From Sphingobium faniae (lineage in GTDB: Bacteria > Pseudomonadota > Alphaproteobacteria > Sphingomonadales > Sphingomonadaceae): DNA of 64,000 bases. Within the stretch, counting starts at the first letter, position 1. Each line of letters opens with the position of its first letter. The notes beneath the pieces were generated by a model. The model saw nothing but the letters and a program-made list of their open reading frames with translations. It did no database searches and was not told where the DNA came from. The position numbers and the translations under genes are program-made. Shown here piece by piece: positions 42,727 to 51,375 of the stretch. The DNA is taken from the NCBI GenBank assembly GCA_900100475.1, contig FMTU01000004.1:131501-195500 (forward strand). The letters run 5' to 3'.

Positions 42727-43941
42727 ATGGCGACCTTGGCGATGGACGGCCACATACCGGCGCATGTGCCCGGCGACCTCGTCCGCGATTTCGATTTCTA
42801 TCATCCACCCGGCCTTGGCCATGGCGAGACGCTGGATATTCATCAGTTGTGGAAGGATGTGCAGGACAGCCATCCCCGCATCTTCTGGACGCCGCGTCAT
42901 GGCGGCCACTGGGTCATCAGCCGCTATGCCGACATAGAAGCCATGCTGCTGAACCATGGCACTTTCTCGAACGCGGAGCCTTTCATCCCCCGGGGCGTCA
43001 TCCCCTTCCAGACGCCGGTGCAGCTTGATCCGCCAGAGCATGGACCTTTCCGCAAGCTGCTGATGCCCGCCTTCATGCCGGCAAGCCTTGCCCGCGCGAC
43101 CGATCGCGCGCGCCGCGCCGCAATCGACATCATCGAACTGCTCCAGCCACGGGGCCATTGCGAATTCGTCACCGATTTCGCCGGGGTCATGCCGATCATG
43201 GCCTTCCTGACGCTCATCAACCTGCCGGTGGAGGATTTCGCCTATCTGCGCGGCGTCGCCGTGGAGATGGGCAATCCCACCAATCCCGGCGCGGCGCAGG
43301 CCTGGGCCGACATGTCCGACTATGTCCTGCGGCAAATCCGGCAGCGCCGCGATGCGCCGCAGGACGACTTCATCTCCTCCGTCATCGCGGGCAAGGTCGC
43401 GGGTCGACCGCTGACCGACGAGGAAGTGTTCAGCATGTGCCTGCTGATCGTTGGCGGCGGGCTCGACACGGTGGTGTCGATGACCAGTCTGGCGGCCTGC
43501 CATCTCGCCCAGCATCCCGGCCAGCGCCGCCTGCTGCAAGAGCGGCCGGAGTTGATCGACAATGCCGTCGAGGAAATCGCGCGCCGCTTCGGCACCAGCA
43601 ATCTCGCGCGGCTGGTGCGATCCGATACCGAAATCGCCGGCGTGCCAGTCAAGGCCGGGGACATCGTGCTGGGCCTGTTCCCGCTCGCGGGACTGGACGA
43701 GACGGTCAATCCCGATCCGATGACGCTCGATTTCGAACGCGCGCGACCCCGGCATCTGGCCTTCGGCACCGGGCCGCACACCTGCATCGGCAACAAGCTG
43801 GCGAAGCGCGAAATCCGCATCTTCCTGGAAGAATGGTTCCGCCGCATCCCCGATTTCCGGCTGGCGCCCGGCACCATGCCGCATGTCCATACCGGCCTGG
43901 TGAACTCGGTCGCCAGGCTGGACCTTGTCTGGGATGTCTAG
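42727..43941 (+). CDS. Cytochrome P450 monooxygenase
   Basis: 404 residues, the usual length of soluble bacterial P450s. Heme-ligand Cys353 sits in FGTGPHTCIGNKLA; ExxR is Glu283-Arg286 in EEIARR; the I-helix reads VGGGLDT (242-248), keeping the Asp-Thr pair. It hydroxylates a hydrophobic molecule with electrons from a ferredoxin, most simply the one at 9707. It has both operator types upstream and is convergent with the DUF1214 gene. It is CYP101/CYP111-like in general layout, but no family is assigned. Confidence 0.95.
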   Translation: MATLAMDGHIPAHVPGDLVRDFDFYHPPGLGHGETLDIHQLWKDVQDSHPRIFWTPRHGGHWVISRYADIEAMLLNHGTFSNAEPFIPRGVIPFQTPVQLDPPEHGPFRKLLMPAFMPASLARATDRARRAAIDIIELLQPRGHCEFVTDFAGVMPIMAFLTLINLPVEDFAYLRGVAVEMGNPTNPGAAQAWADMSDYVLRQIRQRRDAPQDDFISSVIAGKVAGRPLTDEEVFSMCLLIVGGGLDTVVSMTSLAACHLAQHPGQRRLLQERPELIDNAVEEIARRFGTSNLARLVRSDTEIAGVPVKAGDIVLGLFPLAGLDETVNPDPMTLDFERARPRHLAFGTGPHTCIGNKLAKREIRIFLEEWFRRIPDFRLAPGTMPHVHTGLVNSVARLDLVWDV

Positions 43942-43950
43942 AAAGCCCCG

Positions 43951-45225
43951 TCAGTCGACCGCGAAGCGGCGGTCATAGGCGGCCTGGCGGCGGGCGATCT
44001 GCGCCCGGCGCTCGTCCGGCGTCACCCGCGCCACGCCCGGCGGCAGGGCGGCATCCAGATCCGCAAGGGACACCCGGCGGCTTTCAATCGCGGGCGGCGG
44101 CGCTTTGCTATCGGGGAAGCCCTGCCAGCGATGCAGGATCAGCACATCGTGCAGACCGCGCGGGTCCAGCCAGTTGTGCACGCCCGGATCGCCGATGGAC
44201 AGGACATAGGTAAAGCGCCCGTCCGCGTCCGGCGCCATCTGCGCGTTGGTCAGGCTCATCTGGTTATCGCGATTGGGCAGGCTGCGCAGCCACAGGTCGT
44301 GCAGCACGATGTCGCGATAGGTGGCGCCCGCCGAATTGGCGGTAATGATGACCGCATCGTCGTCTTGCAGGGTGAAATGGCCCAGGCTCCCCTGCTGCGT
44401 CACCAGCCCGCCGACCGACCCTGCCCCTTCGGGCGGAGTCATTATCTGCGGTCCGTTGAAGAAGAGGCGTTGCGCATAATAAGCGTAGAAGACGTCCGAG
44501 AGGATGTTGCGGATGGCAGTGGCCGCCAGTTCGTCCTCGCTCAGCGGCCCCCGCGCCGGTGGATCAAGACGGCGCACGCGCAGTGCGTCGGGCTGTTGCC
44601 GTTCCCAATCGCCCATGGAATCGCGGATGAAGAGGTAGAGCGTCCCTTCCGGGATCTGGAGATGGTTGGGCCGTCCGTCCGCAGGCGTGCCGTCCAGCGT
44701 CAATACATAGCGGCCGTCATTGCCGATCTCCATGTCGAGCTGCTCCAGCGAGGCGAGCGTCGCCGAGGTTGTGCTGTTGCTCACGAGCTGGAAGGTGACA
44801 TAGGTGGAAGGCTCGACCTGTCGCTCGCCCGTCACCTCATAGCGGCCGCCCGCCGCGATGGGGATGATGCGATAGGCATTATTGGGATTGTCGCCGCCCC
44901 ATTTGGCGCCCGGTGTCTTGTGGCCGAGCCATTCGGCGCCTTCGCTGTAGACGCGCAGCACACGGGGGTGGTTCGCGTCCGTGTTCGCCGCGACCAGCGT
45001 GGACTTGAAGCAATAGTCGGACACATGATCGTCGATCATCGCCATCTGGTCCGGCGGCATCAGCCGGTCGGCGACGCGCCGCCACATGATTCCAGCCTTC
45101 GCCCGCGCGGCGCGGACATCGGGCCGGTCGAACAGCCGCATGGCCAGCCGCTCAAGATCGCGCTGGTCGACATTGGCGACCGGATTCGTCGCGGACAGGA
45201 AATAGTCCCCGGTTTCGAGGGGCAT
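43951..45225 (-). CDS. DUF1214-domain protein, cytoplasmic form
   Basis: 424 residues from the ATG at 45225, with GGGAGAG eight bases before it. The middle holds ASTYVTFQLVSNS-like beta strands and the C-terminal DUF1214 pattern (YRDIVLHDLWLRSLPNRDNQ, then IGDPGVHNWLDPRGLHDVL). Unlike the paralogue at 1159 it has no export signal. The function is unknown; the presence of two members in one catabolic region suggests a role in substrate handling. Its promoter region has the palindrome at 45269-45284. Confidence 0.82.
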   Translation of the reverse strand: MPLETGDYFLSATNPVANVDQRDLERLAMRLFDRPDVRAARAKAGIMWRRVADRLMPPDQMAMIDDHVSDYCFKSTLVAANTDANHPRVLRVYSEGAEWLGHKTPGAKWGGDNPNNAYRIIPIAAGGRYEVTGERQVEPSTYVTFQLVSNSTTSATLASLEQLDMEIGNDGRYVLTLDGTPADGRPNHLQIPEGTLYLFIRDSMGDWERQQPDALRVRRLDPPARGPLSEDELAATAIRNILSDVFYAYYAQRLFFNGPQIMTPPEGAGSVGGLVTQQGSLGHFTLQDDDAVIITANSAGATYRDIVLHDLWLRSLPNRDNQMSLTNAQMAPDADGRFTYVLSIGDPGVHNWLDPRGLHDVLILHRWQGFPDSKAPPPAIESRRVSLADLDAALPPGVARVTPDERRAQIARRQAAYDRRFAVD

Positions 45226-45268
45226 TGCATCACTCTCCCATGCAGGCCGTGCCGTGATCGGCACCGAA

Positions 45269-45284
45269 AAGAACGATTGTTCTT
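45269..45284. promoter_or_regulatory. Palindrome AAGAAC-gatt-GTTCTT before the DUF1214 gene
   Basis: A perfect six-base dyad 44-59 bases before the start at 45225. It matches GAACGA-NN-GTTCTT at 23194-23207, so the two may be sites for one regulator. Confidence 0.5.
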
Positions 45285-45392
45285 ATTTATCGCTAGAATC
45301 GGCAATTTATTGCAGGGATAGTGGACCAGGTTTATCAGTTTCGTCAAGCGGCGCCCAACGAGCGCCGGCGAGCTGCTCGTCCGGGATAAAGT

Positions 45393-46244
45393 TTACCCGG
45401 CCGCGGCCTGCTCGGCCGGCTCCGCCTTCGCGCCGACGTCGTCCTTCGCGGGCATGCGCACCAGCGGATAGAAAACCTCCTCCGCCCAGTGCGGCTGCGG
45501 GCCGGGCACACCGTAGCGCCATGGCCTGCCCGAAGGGATATGAAGCGTCCCGAACATCCAGTCGAGAAAGGCAAAGGTCACGGCATAGTTGCGGTAGGAT
45601 GCGCCATCCTTTCCGTAGCCATGATGAGTATGATGCATGCCGGGACTGATGAGCAGATGCTCGGCGGCGCGGAACAGGCGGCCGAAGCGCGGATGGCGGC
45701 GAATGGCGTCGTCCCAGCGGAAATGGCTATGGGTGATGAGGTTCCAGCAGAAGATGGTGAGCACCACCAAGCCCGCCGCCATCCCCTGCCCCAGATAGAC
45801 GGCGAAGCCGGTGATCCAGGCGGTCGGCACGACGAAGGACCAGAAAAGATTGATCCGCTGCGTCACCAGCACGTTCATATAACGGCCCGCATGATGGGTG
45901 CGGTGGATTTTCCACAGCCAGCGCAGCGCCGGTCGCCTTTGCCCTTCATGCGCCCAGCGATGCCCCCAGTAGAAGGCGAATTCGGCCAGCAGGAACAGTC
46001 CGACATAGGCCGGCAGCAGCGGCAGATGCGCCAGCGCCCCCCGCCCCTGTGGCAACAGCAGCCCCGCCGCGCCCGCGATCAGCAGGCCGGCCAGCGTCCG
46101 CGTGACCAGCGGGTTCAGCAGCGCGCACAGGCCGATCACCAGTACGTCATTGCGGCCATATATGCCGCGATGCCGCCCCATAAGGATTTCCGTCAACAGG
46201 ATGATCGCCGTGACGGCAAGCACCGGACCATAATAGGACATCAT
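45393..46244 (-). CDS. Sterol desaturase/fatty acid hydroxylase-family di-iron membrane protein
   Basis: 283 residues with several membrane segments in the first 140. The histidine boxes are HRWAHE, IHRTHHAG, a lone HSHF, and MHHTHHGYG, which bind the di-iron centre. The family hydroxylates or desaturates lipid-like substrates. The double ATG at 46244/46241 follows GGGAGAGA. It is divergent from the LysR gene at 46329 and 167 bases upstream of the DUF1214 gene on the same strand. Confidence 0.9.
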   Translation of the reverse strand: MMSYYGPVLAVTAIILLTEILMGRHRGIYGRNDVLVIGLCALLNPLVTRTLAGLLIAGAAGLLLPQGRGALAHLPLLPAYVGLFLLAEFAFYWGHRWAHEGQRRPALRWLWKIHRTHHAGRYMNVLVTQRINLFWSFVVPTAWITGFAVYLGQGMAAGLVVLTIFCWNLITHSHFRWDDAIRRHPRFGRLFRAAEHLLISPGMHHTHHGYGKDGASYRNYAVTFAFLDWMFGTLHIPSGRPWRYGVPGPQPHWAEEVFYPLVRMPAKDDVGAKAEPAEQAAAG

Positions 46245-46328
46245 TCTCTCCCTTGATGTCCTGTATTTTAGACTGGCGCCGGACCGGCTTCCAATTCATT
46301 GATAGGGTTGTTTCGATGAGTCTGATGC

Positions 46329-47171
46329 ATGGAACTCCGCAAGCTTCGCCATGTCGTCACCCTGGCGCATGAACGTCATTTCGGCCGCGCCGCCGATCGG
46401 CTGGGGCTGACCCAGCCCGCGCTGACGCGCAGCATCCAGTCGGTCGAGGCGGAACTGGGCCTGCGCCTGTTCGATCGCGGGCGCGACGGCGTGCACCCGA
46501 CCCGCGCGGGCGAGGCGCTGCTAGCCGACGCCGCGCCGCTGCTGCGGCAGATGGACGTGCTGGAGCGCAACATGGCCTTGCTGTCCGATCGCGCGATCGG
46601 GGAGGTGCGCTGCGGCTTCGGGCCGATGGCCGCCGCGCTGGTGCTGGCCGACATGCTATCCCATGTCGCACGCGACCATGGCGCGTTGCGGGTGCGGACA
46701 TGGCTGGGTGAAGTCGGAGAGTTGCAGGATCTGCTGCGCGAAGGGGAGCTGGATTTCGCGGTGCTGGCGCATGTGCTGGTGGAGGATCGACCAGACCTCA
46801 GCTTTCGCCGCATCGGTCAGATTCGGCTCGGCGCGCTGGTGCGGCGCGGCCATCCCCTCGCTGGCCGAACCATGCGGGAAGAGGAAGCCACAGGCTTCCC
46901 CGTGATCGGCGGCACGGGCGACAGTCCCACCTATGCGCCGACGATCGCCTGCGACAATTTCGAGATCGCCGGGCAGGTGACGCTGGCGAGCGACGCCATC
47001 TGGGTAGCGGCCGAGGCGCTCGCAGACGATCGTTTCGCCCTGGTCCACGGCCTCGGCATCGCGCAGCCGCTGGAGATGGTGGTGGCCTCGCTCGCGCGGC
47101 GCACACTGTCGCCCCCTGCCCTGCTTCTCATCAACCTGATCGGCGCGGCATTGCGGAGGCGGCAGGGTTAG
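46329..47171 (+). CDS. LysR-family transcriptional regulator
   Basis: 280 residues. The helix-turn-helix MELRKLRHVVTLAHERHFGR, then AADRLGLTQPALTRSIQSVE, is followed by a short effector domain. It is divergent from the di-iron hydroxylase by 84 bases and is probably its regulator. It is shorter than the other two LysR proteins here. The 261 bases from its end to the kinase gene contain nothing recognisable. Confidence 0.9.
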   Translation: MELRKLRHVVTLAHERHFGRAADRLGLTQPALTRSIQSVEAELGLRLFDRGRDGVHPTRAGEALLADAAPLLRQMDVLERNMALLSDRAIGEVRCGFGPMAAALVLADMLSHVARDHGALRVRTWLGEVGELQDLLREGELDFAVLAHVLVEDRPDLSFRRIGQIRLGALVRRGHPLAGRTMREEEATGFPVIGGTGDSPTYAPTIACDNFEIAGQVTLASDAIWVAAEALADDRFALVHGLGIAQPLEMVVASLARRTLSPPALLLINLIGAALRRRQG

Positions 47172-47432
47172 GGCCAATCGACCCCCGGGCATGATGGCAA
47201 CCGTCGGAGATGCTGCTCCGGGACAATGGGCGCATGGCCCATTGCGTCACCGGCGCTGATGACCTCGCCGCATGTTGCGGGAAAAGGCGACGGCCTGCGG
47301 CGGATGATCGGAAAGGCCGTGCGATCGTCCGTATCCATGATGTCTTTTCCGGCTTGCTTGCCCGGCCCGTCCCCCGCGCTAGGCTGCCTCCACCGCTAGG
47401 CTGAAAGCACGACAGGGAGAGGGAGATCGCCG

Positions 47433-48512
47433 ATGAGCATATGGCTACCGCTGGCGCCGCAGGACGTCACTGCCCAATGGCTGGGCGAAGCGCTCGCCCG
47501 GCGCTTCCCCGGCACGCGGGTCGAACGGCTCGACATCGGTGAAATTCTCTGGGGCACCGGCACCAAGATGATGGTGAGCGTCGCCTATAATGACGCCGGC
47601 CGCGCGCATGGCCTGCCCGAAGCGCTGTGCATCAAGGCGGGCCTTGCCGAACATCGCGAACTGGTGAAATTCTGCTACCAGACGGAGGCGCGCTTCTTCG
47701 CCGAACTGGCCCCGCGCCTGACACTGGGCCTGCCGCATGTCCTTTACGCGGCTGCCAACGCGGATCAGGGAATGGTCGTCATGGAGGATCTGCGGCCCAC
47801 CGGCGCGCATATCTGCCGCGTGCAGCAGCCCCTCACCCGTGATCAGGCCGCCGCCTTTCTCGACGACCTGGCCTCGCTCCATGCGCGCTGGTGGGACAGT
47901 CCGGCGCTCGCCGATGATGGTGAACTGGGCTGGCTGATGCGGCACGATCCGCTGCCGGACGAAGCCTGGGGCGATTTCGGCCGGGGCCAGCTTCAGCCCG
48001 AAAGCTGGGCGCATTATATGGGGCTGCCCCGCTCGCTCGGCATCCCGGCCATCTGCCGCGACCGGGAAACGATCCACGCGGCGCTACAGGATTTGCGCCG
48101 CGTCGGGGAACAGGGGCCGCGCTGCGTCGTCCATGGCGATGCGCATCTGGGCAATATGTATCTGACCCGCGAGGGCAAGCCCGGCTTCCTTGACTGGCAG
48201 ACCACCCGGCGCGGCCACTGGGCGCACGATGTCGCCTATTTCTACATCTCCGCGCTCGATCCGCTCGACCGCCGGGCATGGGAGAAGGAGCTGATCGCCG
48301 GTTATCTCGCCGCGCTCACCCGCCATGGCGTCGCTACCCCGCCGTCGGAAGGGGAGGCATGGCGGGCGATCCGCGCCCATATCGTCTACGGCCTGTTCTA
48401 CTGGATGGTGAACCCGGTCGAATGGCAGGCGGAGGAAAACAACGCCGCCACCGCCCCGCGCTTCGGCTGGGCAGCGGTCGACCATGAAGCGCCTCCGGTC
48501 GGGGCGCTGTAG
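47433..48512 (+). CDS. APH-fold kinase, ecdysteroid/choline-kinase-like
   Basis: 359 residues. Lys68 (ALCIKAG) fits the ATP lysine, VVMEDLRPTGAHI is the hinge, the catalytic loop is HGDAHLGN (234-241) with Asp236, and the metal aspartate is Asp254 in FLDWQTT. CHK-like members phosphorylate hydroxyls of small molecules, including steroids in insects; some actinobacterial relatives in steroid clusters are of unknown role. It stands alone, with a ribosome-binding site GGGAGAGGGAG, and ends in a terminator hairpin. Sugar or steroid alcohol phosphorylation is a hypothesis. Confidence 0.85.
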   Translation: MSIWLPLAPQDVTAQWLGEALARRFPGTRVERLDIGEILWGTGTKMMVSVAYNDAGRAHGLPEALCIKAGLAEHRELVKFCYQTEARFFAELAPRLTLGLPHVLYAAANADQGMVVMEDLRPTGAHICRVQQPLTRDQAAAFLDDLASLHARWWDSPALADDGELGWLMRHDPLPDEAWGDFGRGQLQPESWAHYMGLPRSLGIPAICRDRETIHAALQDLRRVGEQGPRCVVHGDAHLGNMYLTREGKPGFLDWQTTRRGHWAHDVAYFYISALDPLDRRAWEKELIAGYLAALTRHGVATPPSEGEAWRAIRAHIVYGLFYWMVNPVEWQAEENNAATAPRFGWAAVDHEAPPVGAL

Positions 48513-48540
48513 GACGGGGTGTCTGACGCCGCCCCGTCCT
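48511..48540. terminator. Bidirectional terminator between kinase and SDR
   Basis: AGGACGGGG pairs perfectly with CCCCGTCCT around a 12-base loop, directly at the kinase stop codon and 10 bases before the SDR stop on the other strand. There is no strong T-run. Confidence 0.65.
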
Positions 48541-48549
48541 GTCGGGGCT

Positions 48550-49479
48550 TCACCCCTGCCTGACGAAACGGTTCTGGATCGACCCGAACAGATAGTCGCG
48601 ATTGGCCTGCTCGTCGAAGGCGTCCAGCGTCCAGCCGTCGGGATGGATGCTGGTGCGGATGGCCTCCGGTTCGGGAAGCAGCGCCACCTCATCCCCCTGG
48701 ATATAGAAATCCCGCCCGCTGACATGGGTGGCGGCATCGGTGCACAGCCACACCACCAGCGCCGCGACATGCGCGGGCAGGGCGGCCATGCGCGGCTGCG
48801 CCATCGGCTTGTTCCACAGCAGCGGAATGCCCAGCCGCGCCGACTCCGCGATCGTCTCGTCGATTTCCGGCGTATGGGTGCCGGTCAGGTGCGACACCGG
48901 CCGGATCAGGTTGGCGCGCACGCCGAACTCGCCCAGGTCGCGCGCGATCGTGCGGGTGAAGCCCAGCAACCCTTCCTTGGCCGCTGAATAATTGGCCATG
49001 CCCCAATGACCGAAGCCCGAGGGCGAGCCGGTATTGACGATGACGCCGCCGCGCTGCGCGATCATGTGCGCCGCCGCCGCCCGGCAGGTGTAGAAGCTCG
49101 ACGTCAGGCTGACGTCCATGCACAGGTTCCAATCCTGATCGGTCATCCGGTCGATCCGCGAGGGCCGCACGATCCCGGCATTGTTGATAAGGATGTCGAT
49201 CCGGCCGAACGCGTCGATTGCCGCCTGCACCGCCGCCTCGCCGCCCTCGCGCGTGGCCACGCTCGAACATTGGCCGATGGCCTCGCCGCCCGCGTCGCGG
49301 ATTTCCTGCGCCACGGTTTCGGCAAGGGATGCGTCACCGGCTTCGGTGCCATAGGGGCCGCCGCCCAGATCGTTGACGACCACCTTCGCGCCCTGCTCTG
49401 CCAGCAGCATCGCCTCGGCCCGGCCGATATTGCGCCCGGCGCCGGTCACGACGGCGACCTTGCCCTTCAGTCTCTGCAT
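48550..49479 (-). CDS. Long SDR of the MFE-2 hydroxyacyl dehydrogenase type
   Basis: 309 residues. TGAGRNIG, VVNDLGGGPYGTEAG after the second strand, NNAG and NYSAAKEG are the signatures. It belongs with the genes at 16951 and 55076, all with the NDxGG insert of multifunctional-enzyme-2-type dehydrogenases. A monocistronic gene convergent with the kinase and divergent from the phosphatase at 49618. The substrate is probably a 3-hydroxyacyl-CoA or a ring alcohol. Confidence 0.9.
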   Translation of the reverse strand: MQRLKGKVAVVTGAGRNIGRAEAMLLAEQGAKVVVNDLGGGPYGTEAGDASLAETVAQEIRDAGGEAIGQCSSVATREGGEAAVQAAIDAFGRIDILINNAGIVRPSRIDRMTDQDWNLCMDVSLTSSFYTCRAAAAHMIAQRGGVIVNTGSPSGFGHWGMANYSAAKEGLLGFTRTIARDLGEFGVRANLIRPVSHLTGTHTPEIDETIAESARLGIPLLWNKPMAQPRMAALPAHVAALVVWLCTDAATHVSGRDFYIQGDEVALLPEPEAIRTSIHPDGWTLDAFDEQANRDYLFGSIQNRFVRQG

Positions 49480-49617
49480 TGCCTGCTCCCGCTTATTGTG
49501 CGGGCAGAATAGCGGCTCTCACCGGGACTCCCTAATCACTGACATGATGCTTGCGGGGCCTGCGCTTCCCGGCGGCGACCGCCTCCGCCACAAGATCCCG
49601 GACCAAGGAATGCGCCG

Positions 49618-50388
49618 ATGATCTTCACCTGTGCCCCCAATTTCCGCGATCTGGGTGGCCTGCCCGTCACCAGCGGAGGCCGTGTCCGGCCGGGCCTGCT
49701 CTACCGCTCCGAAGCCATCGCAACCCCGCCGGTGGACGAGGCGCAGGCGCTCGCCGCGCTTGGCATCCGCTTCGTCTGCGACCTGCGCAGCGCGCGCGAG
49801 CGGGATCTGACGGCAGGCCACTGGCCGGGCAGCGGCGCGACCGTGCTGCCGATGGATGTCATCGCCGACTTCCGCGCCGCCGCCGACCCCTTCGCGGCGA
49901 TGCGCGCCGATCCGGGCGAGGCGGGCGCGACCGCGCTGATGATCGCCACCTATGACGCGCTGCCCGCCGCCTGCGCCCCGCATCTGGCAACCCTGTTCAA
50001 CCGGCTGTTAGAGGGCGACACGCCGCTGCTGATCCACTGCACGGCGGGCAAGGATCGCACCGGCTTCGTCGTCGCCATGCTGCTTCACGCGCTCGGCGTA
50101 TCGGACGAGGCTATCATGGCCGACTATCTTCGCAGTGGCGATTGCCCCAATCCGGCAGTCACCGCCACGACCCGGCAGATCATGGAAGCAGGACTTGGCG
50201 GCCCCGTGGAGGAACGCGCGCTGGACGCGCTCACCTGCGCGCGCGCCGCTTATCTGGAGGCAAGCCACGCGCGCATCCTGCACGATCACGGCTCGCTCGC
50301 CGCCTATCTGCGCGATGCGGCCGATCTCGATGACGCGCGGCGCGCCAGGCTGGCCGCTGCGTTGGTGGAACAAAGGAGAGACATATGA
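49618..50388 (+). CDS. Tyrosine-phosphatase-like protein (Y_phosphatase3 family)
   Basis: 256 residues. The P-loop HCTAGKDRTG (140-149) gives nucleophile Cys141 and Arg147. NFRDLGGLPVTSGGRVRPGL (8-27) is the typical opening of this family, which hydrolyses phosphotyrosine, phosphoinositides or small phosphate esters. The four-base overlap with the MDR reductase shows that they are one operon. In this setting it might remove the phosphate placed by the APH-fold kinase 1 kb away, an inference. Confidence 0.9.
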   Translation: MIFTCAPNFRDLGGLPVTSGGRVRPGLLYRSEAIATPPVDEAQALAALGIRFVCDLRSARERDLTAGHWPGSGATVLPMDVIADFRAAADPFAAMRADPGEAGATALMIATYDALPAACAPHLATLFNRLLEGDTPLLIHCTAGKDRTGFVVAMLLHALGVSDEAIMADYLRSGDCPNPAVTATTRQIMEAGLGGPVEERALDALTCARAAYLEASHARILHDHGSLAAYLRDAADLDDARRARLAAALVEQRRDI

Positions 50389-51287
50389 AAGCGATCGTCA
50401 TCAACCGTTATGGCGGCCCCGAAGTGCTGGAGAGCGCCGCCCTGCCCCCGCCACAGCCGCAACAGGGCGAGGTGCTGGTGCAAATTGCCGCCGCCGCCGT
50501 CAATCCGGCTGACGGCAAATGGCGCGCGGGCATGTTCGAAAGCTTCGCGCCGGTCGGCTTCCCCCATATATTGGGCTATGACGTGGCGGGTGAGGTTGTG
50601 GGTGGAGCGGGCTTCGCGCCCGGCACGCGCGTCTTCGGGATGCTCGATCCGTTCCGCAAGGGCGGCTATGCCGAACAGGTTGCCGTACCCGCCGATCATC
50701 TCGCGCCCGTGCCCGACGGCATCGACCTGCCCACCGCCGCCGCCATCCCCACCGCGGGCCTCACCGGTTTGCAGATGGTGGAAAAGGGGCTGGACCTTCA
50801 GCCCGGCGCGACGCTGCTTCTGACCGGGGCGCTGGGCGCGGTCGGCCGCTTTGCCCTGTTCGCCGCCAAAGCGCGGGGCGCGCATGTCGTCGCCGCCGTG
50901 CGCGCCGCCCATCGCGACGCCGTCCGCGCGCTGGGCGCTGATGAGGCGATCACGCTAGGCGAGGAGGATTGGGCCGGGGCACCCTTCGATCATGTGATCG
51001 ACACAGTGGGCGGCGAAGCGGTCGGTGCGCTCTGCCGCCATCTCAGGCCCGGCGGTCGCCTGCTGACCGCTGCGACCACCCCGATCCCGGCTGACGGCCT
51101 GCCCGCCGCGCCCGAATTTTACGCCGTCACCCCCAGCGGGCCTGACGTGGCTCGCCTCGCCGCCGCCGTGGCGGAAGGGCGGATTGCGGTTCCGATCGCC
51201 CGGATACTGCCGCTCGGTCAGGCGGCGGAGGCGCATCGGCTGGTCGAGGCTGGCGGGCTGAACGGCAAGGTCATCCTGACGCCCTGA
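50385..51287 (+). CDS. MDR-superfamily NADPH:quinone reductase-like enzyme
   Basis: 300 residues without zinc ligands. MKAIVINRYGGPEVLESAAL opens the protein; AAVNPADGKWRAG and GYDVAGEVVG follow; the Rossmann loop is LTGALGAVGRFAL near residue 148. The family reduces enones or quinones with NADPH. The ATGA-type overlap with the phosphatase couples the two. The start follows AAAGGAGAG. Confidence 0.92.
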   Translation: MKAIVINRYGGPEVLESAALPPPQPQQGEVLVQIAAAAVNPADGKWRAGMFESFAPVGFPHILGYDVAGEVVGGAGFAPGTRVFGMLDPFRKGGYAEQVAVPADHLAPVPDGIDLPTAAAIPTAGLTGLQMVEKGLDLQPGATLLLTGALGAVGRFALFAAKARGAHVVAAVRAAHRDAVRALGADEAITLGEEDWAGAPFDHVIDTVGGEAVGALCRHLRPGGRLLTAATTPIPADGLPAAPEFYAVTPSGPDVARLAAAVAEGRIAVPIARILPLGQAAEAHRLVEAGGLNGKVILTP

Positions 51288-51355
51288 GCGGGTCGCGCTT
51301 GCGGGTCGCGCTTGCGGGTCGCGCTTTCAGGGGCCTGAGCGGGTCGCGTTTTCAG
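51288..51355. repeat. Tandem 13-base repeat after the MDR gene
   Basis: GCGGGTCGCGCTT is repeated three times head to tail (51288-51326), then after TCAGGGGCCTGA a fourth copy GCGGGTCGCGTTT follows (51339-51351). CCTGAGCGGGTCGCG occurs at both ends of the block. It lies between convergent genes and starts in the MDR gene's last codons region. Confidence 0.8.
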
Positions 51356-51375
51356 AGGATCGCCGCCGCGCCGCA

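Noticed and set aside
51288..51355. Possible CRISPR array
   Set aside because: The repeat unit is 13 bases and directly tandem, with no unique spacers and no cas genes.
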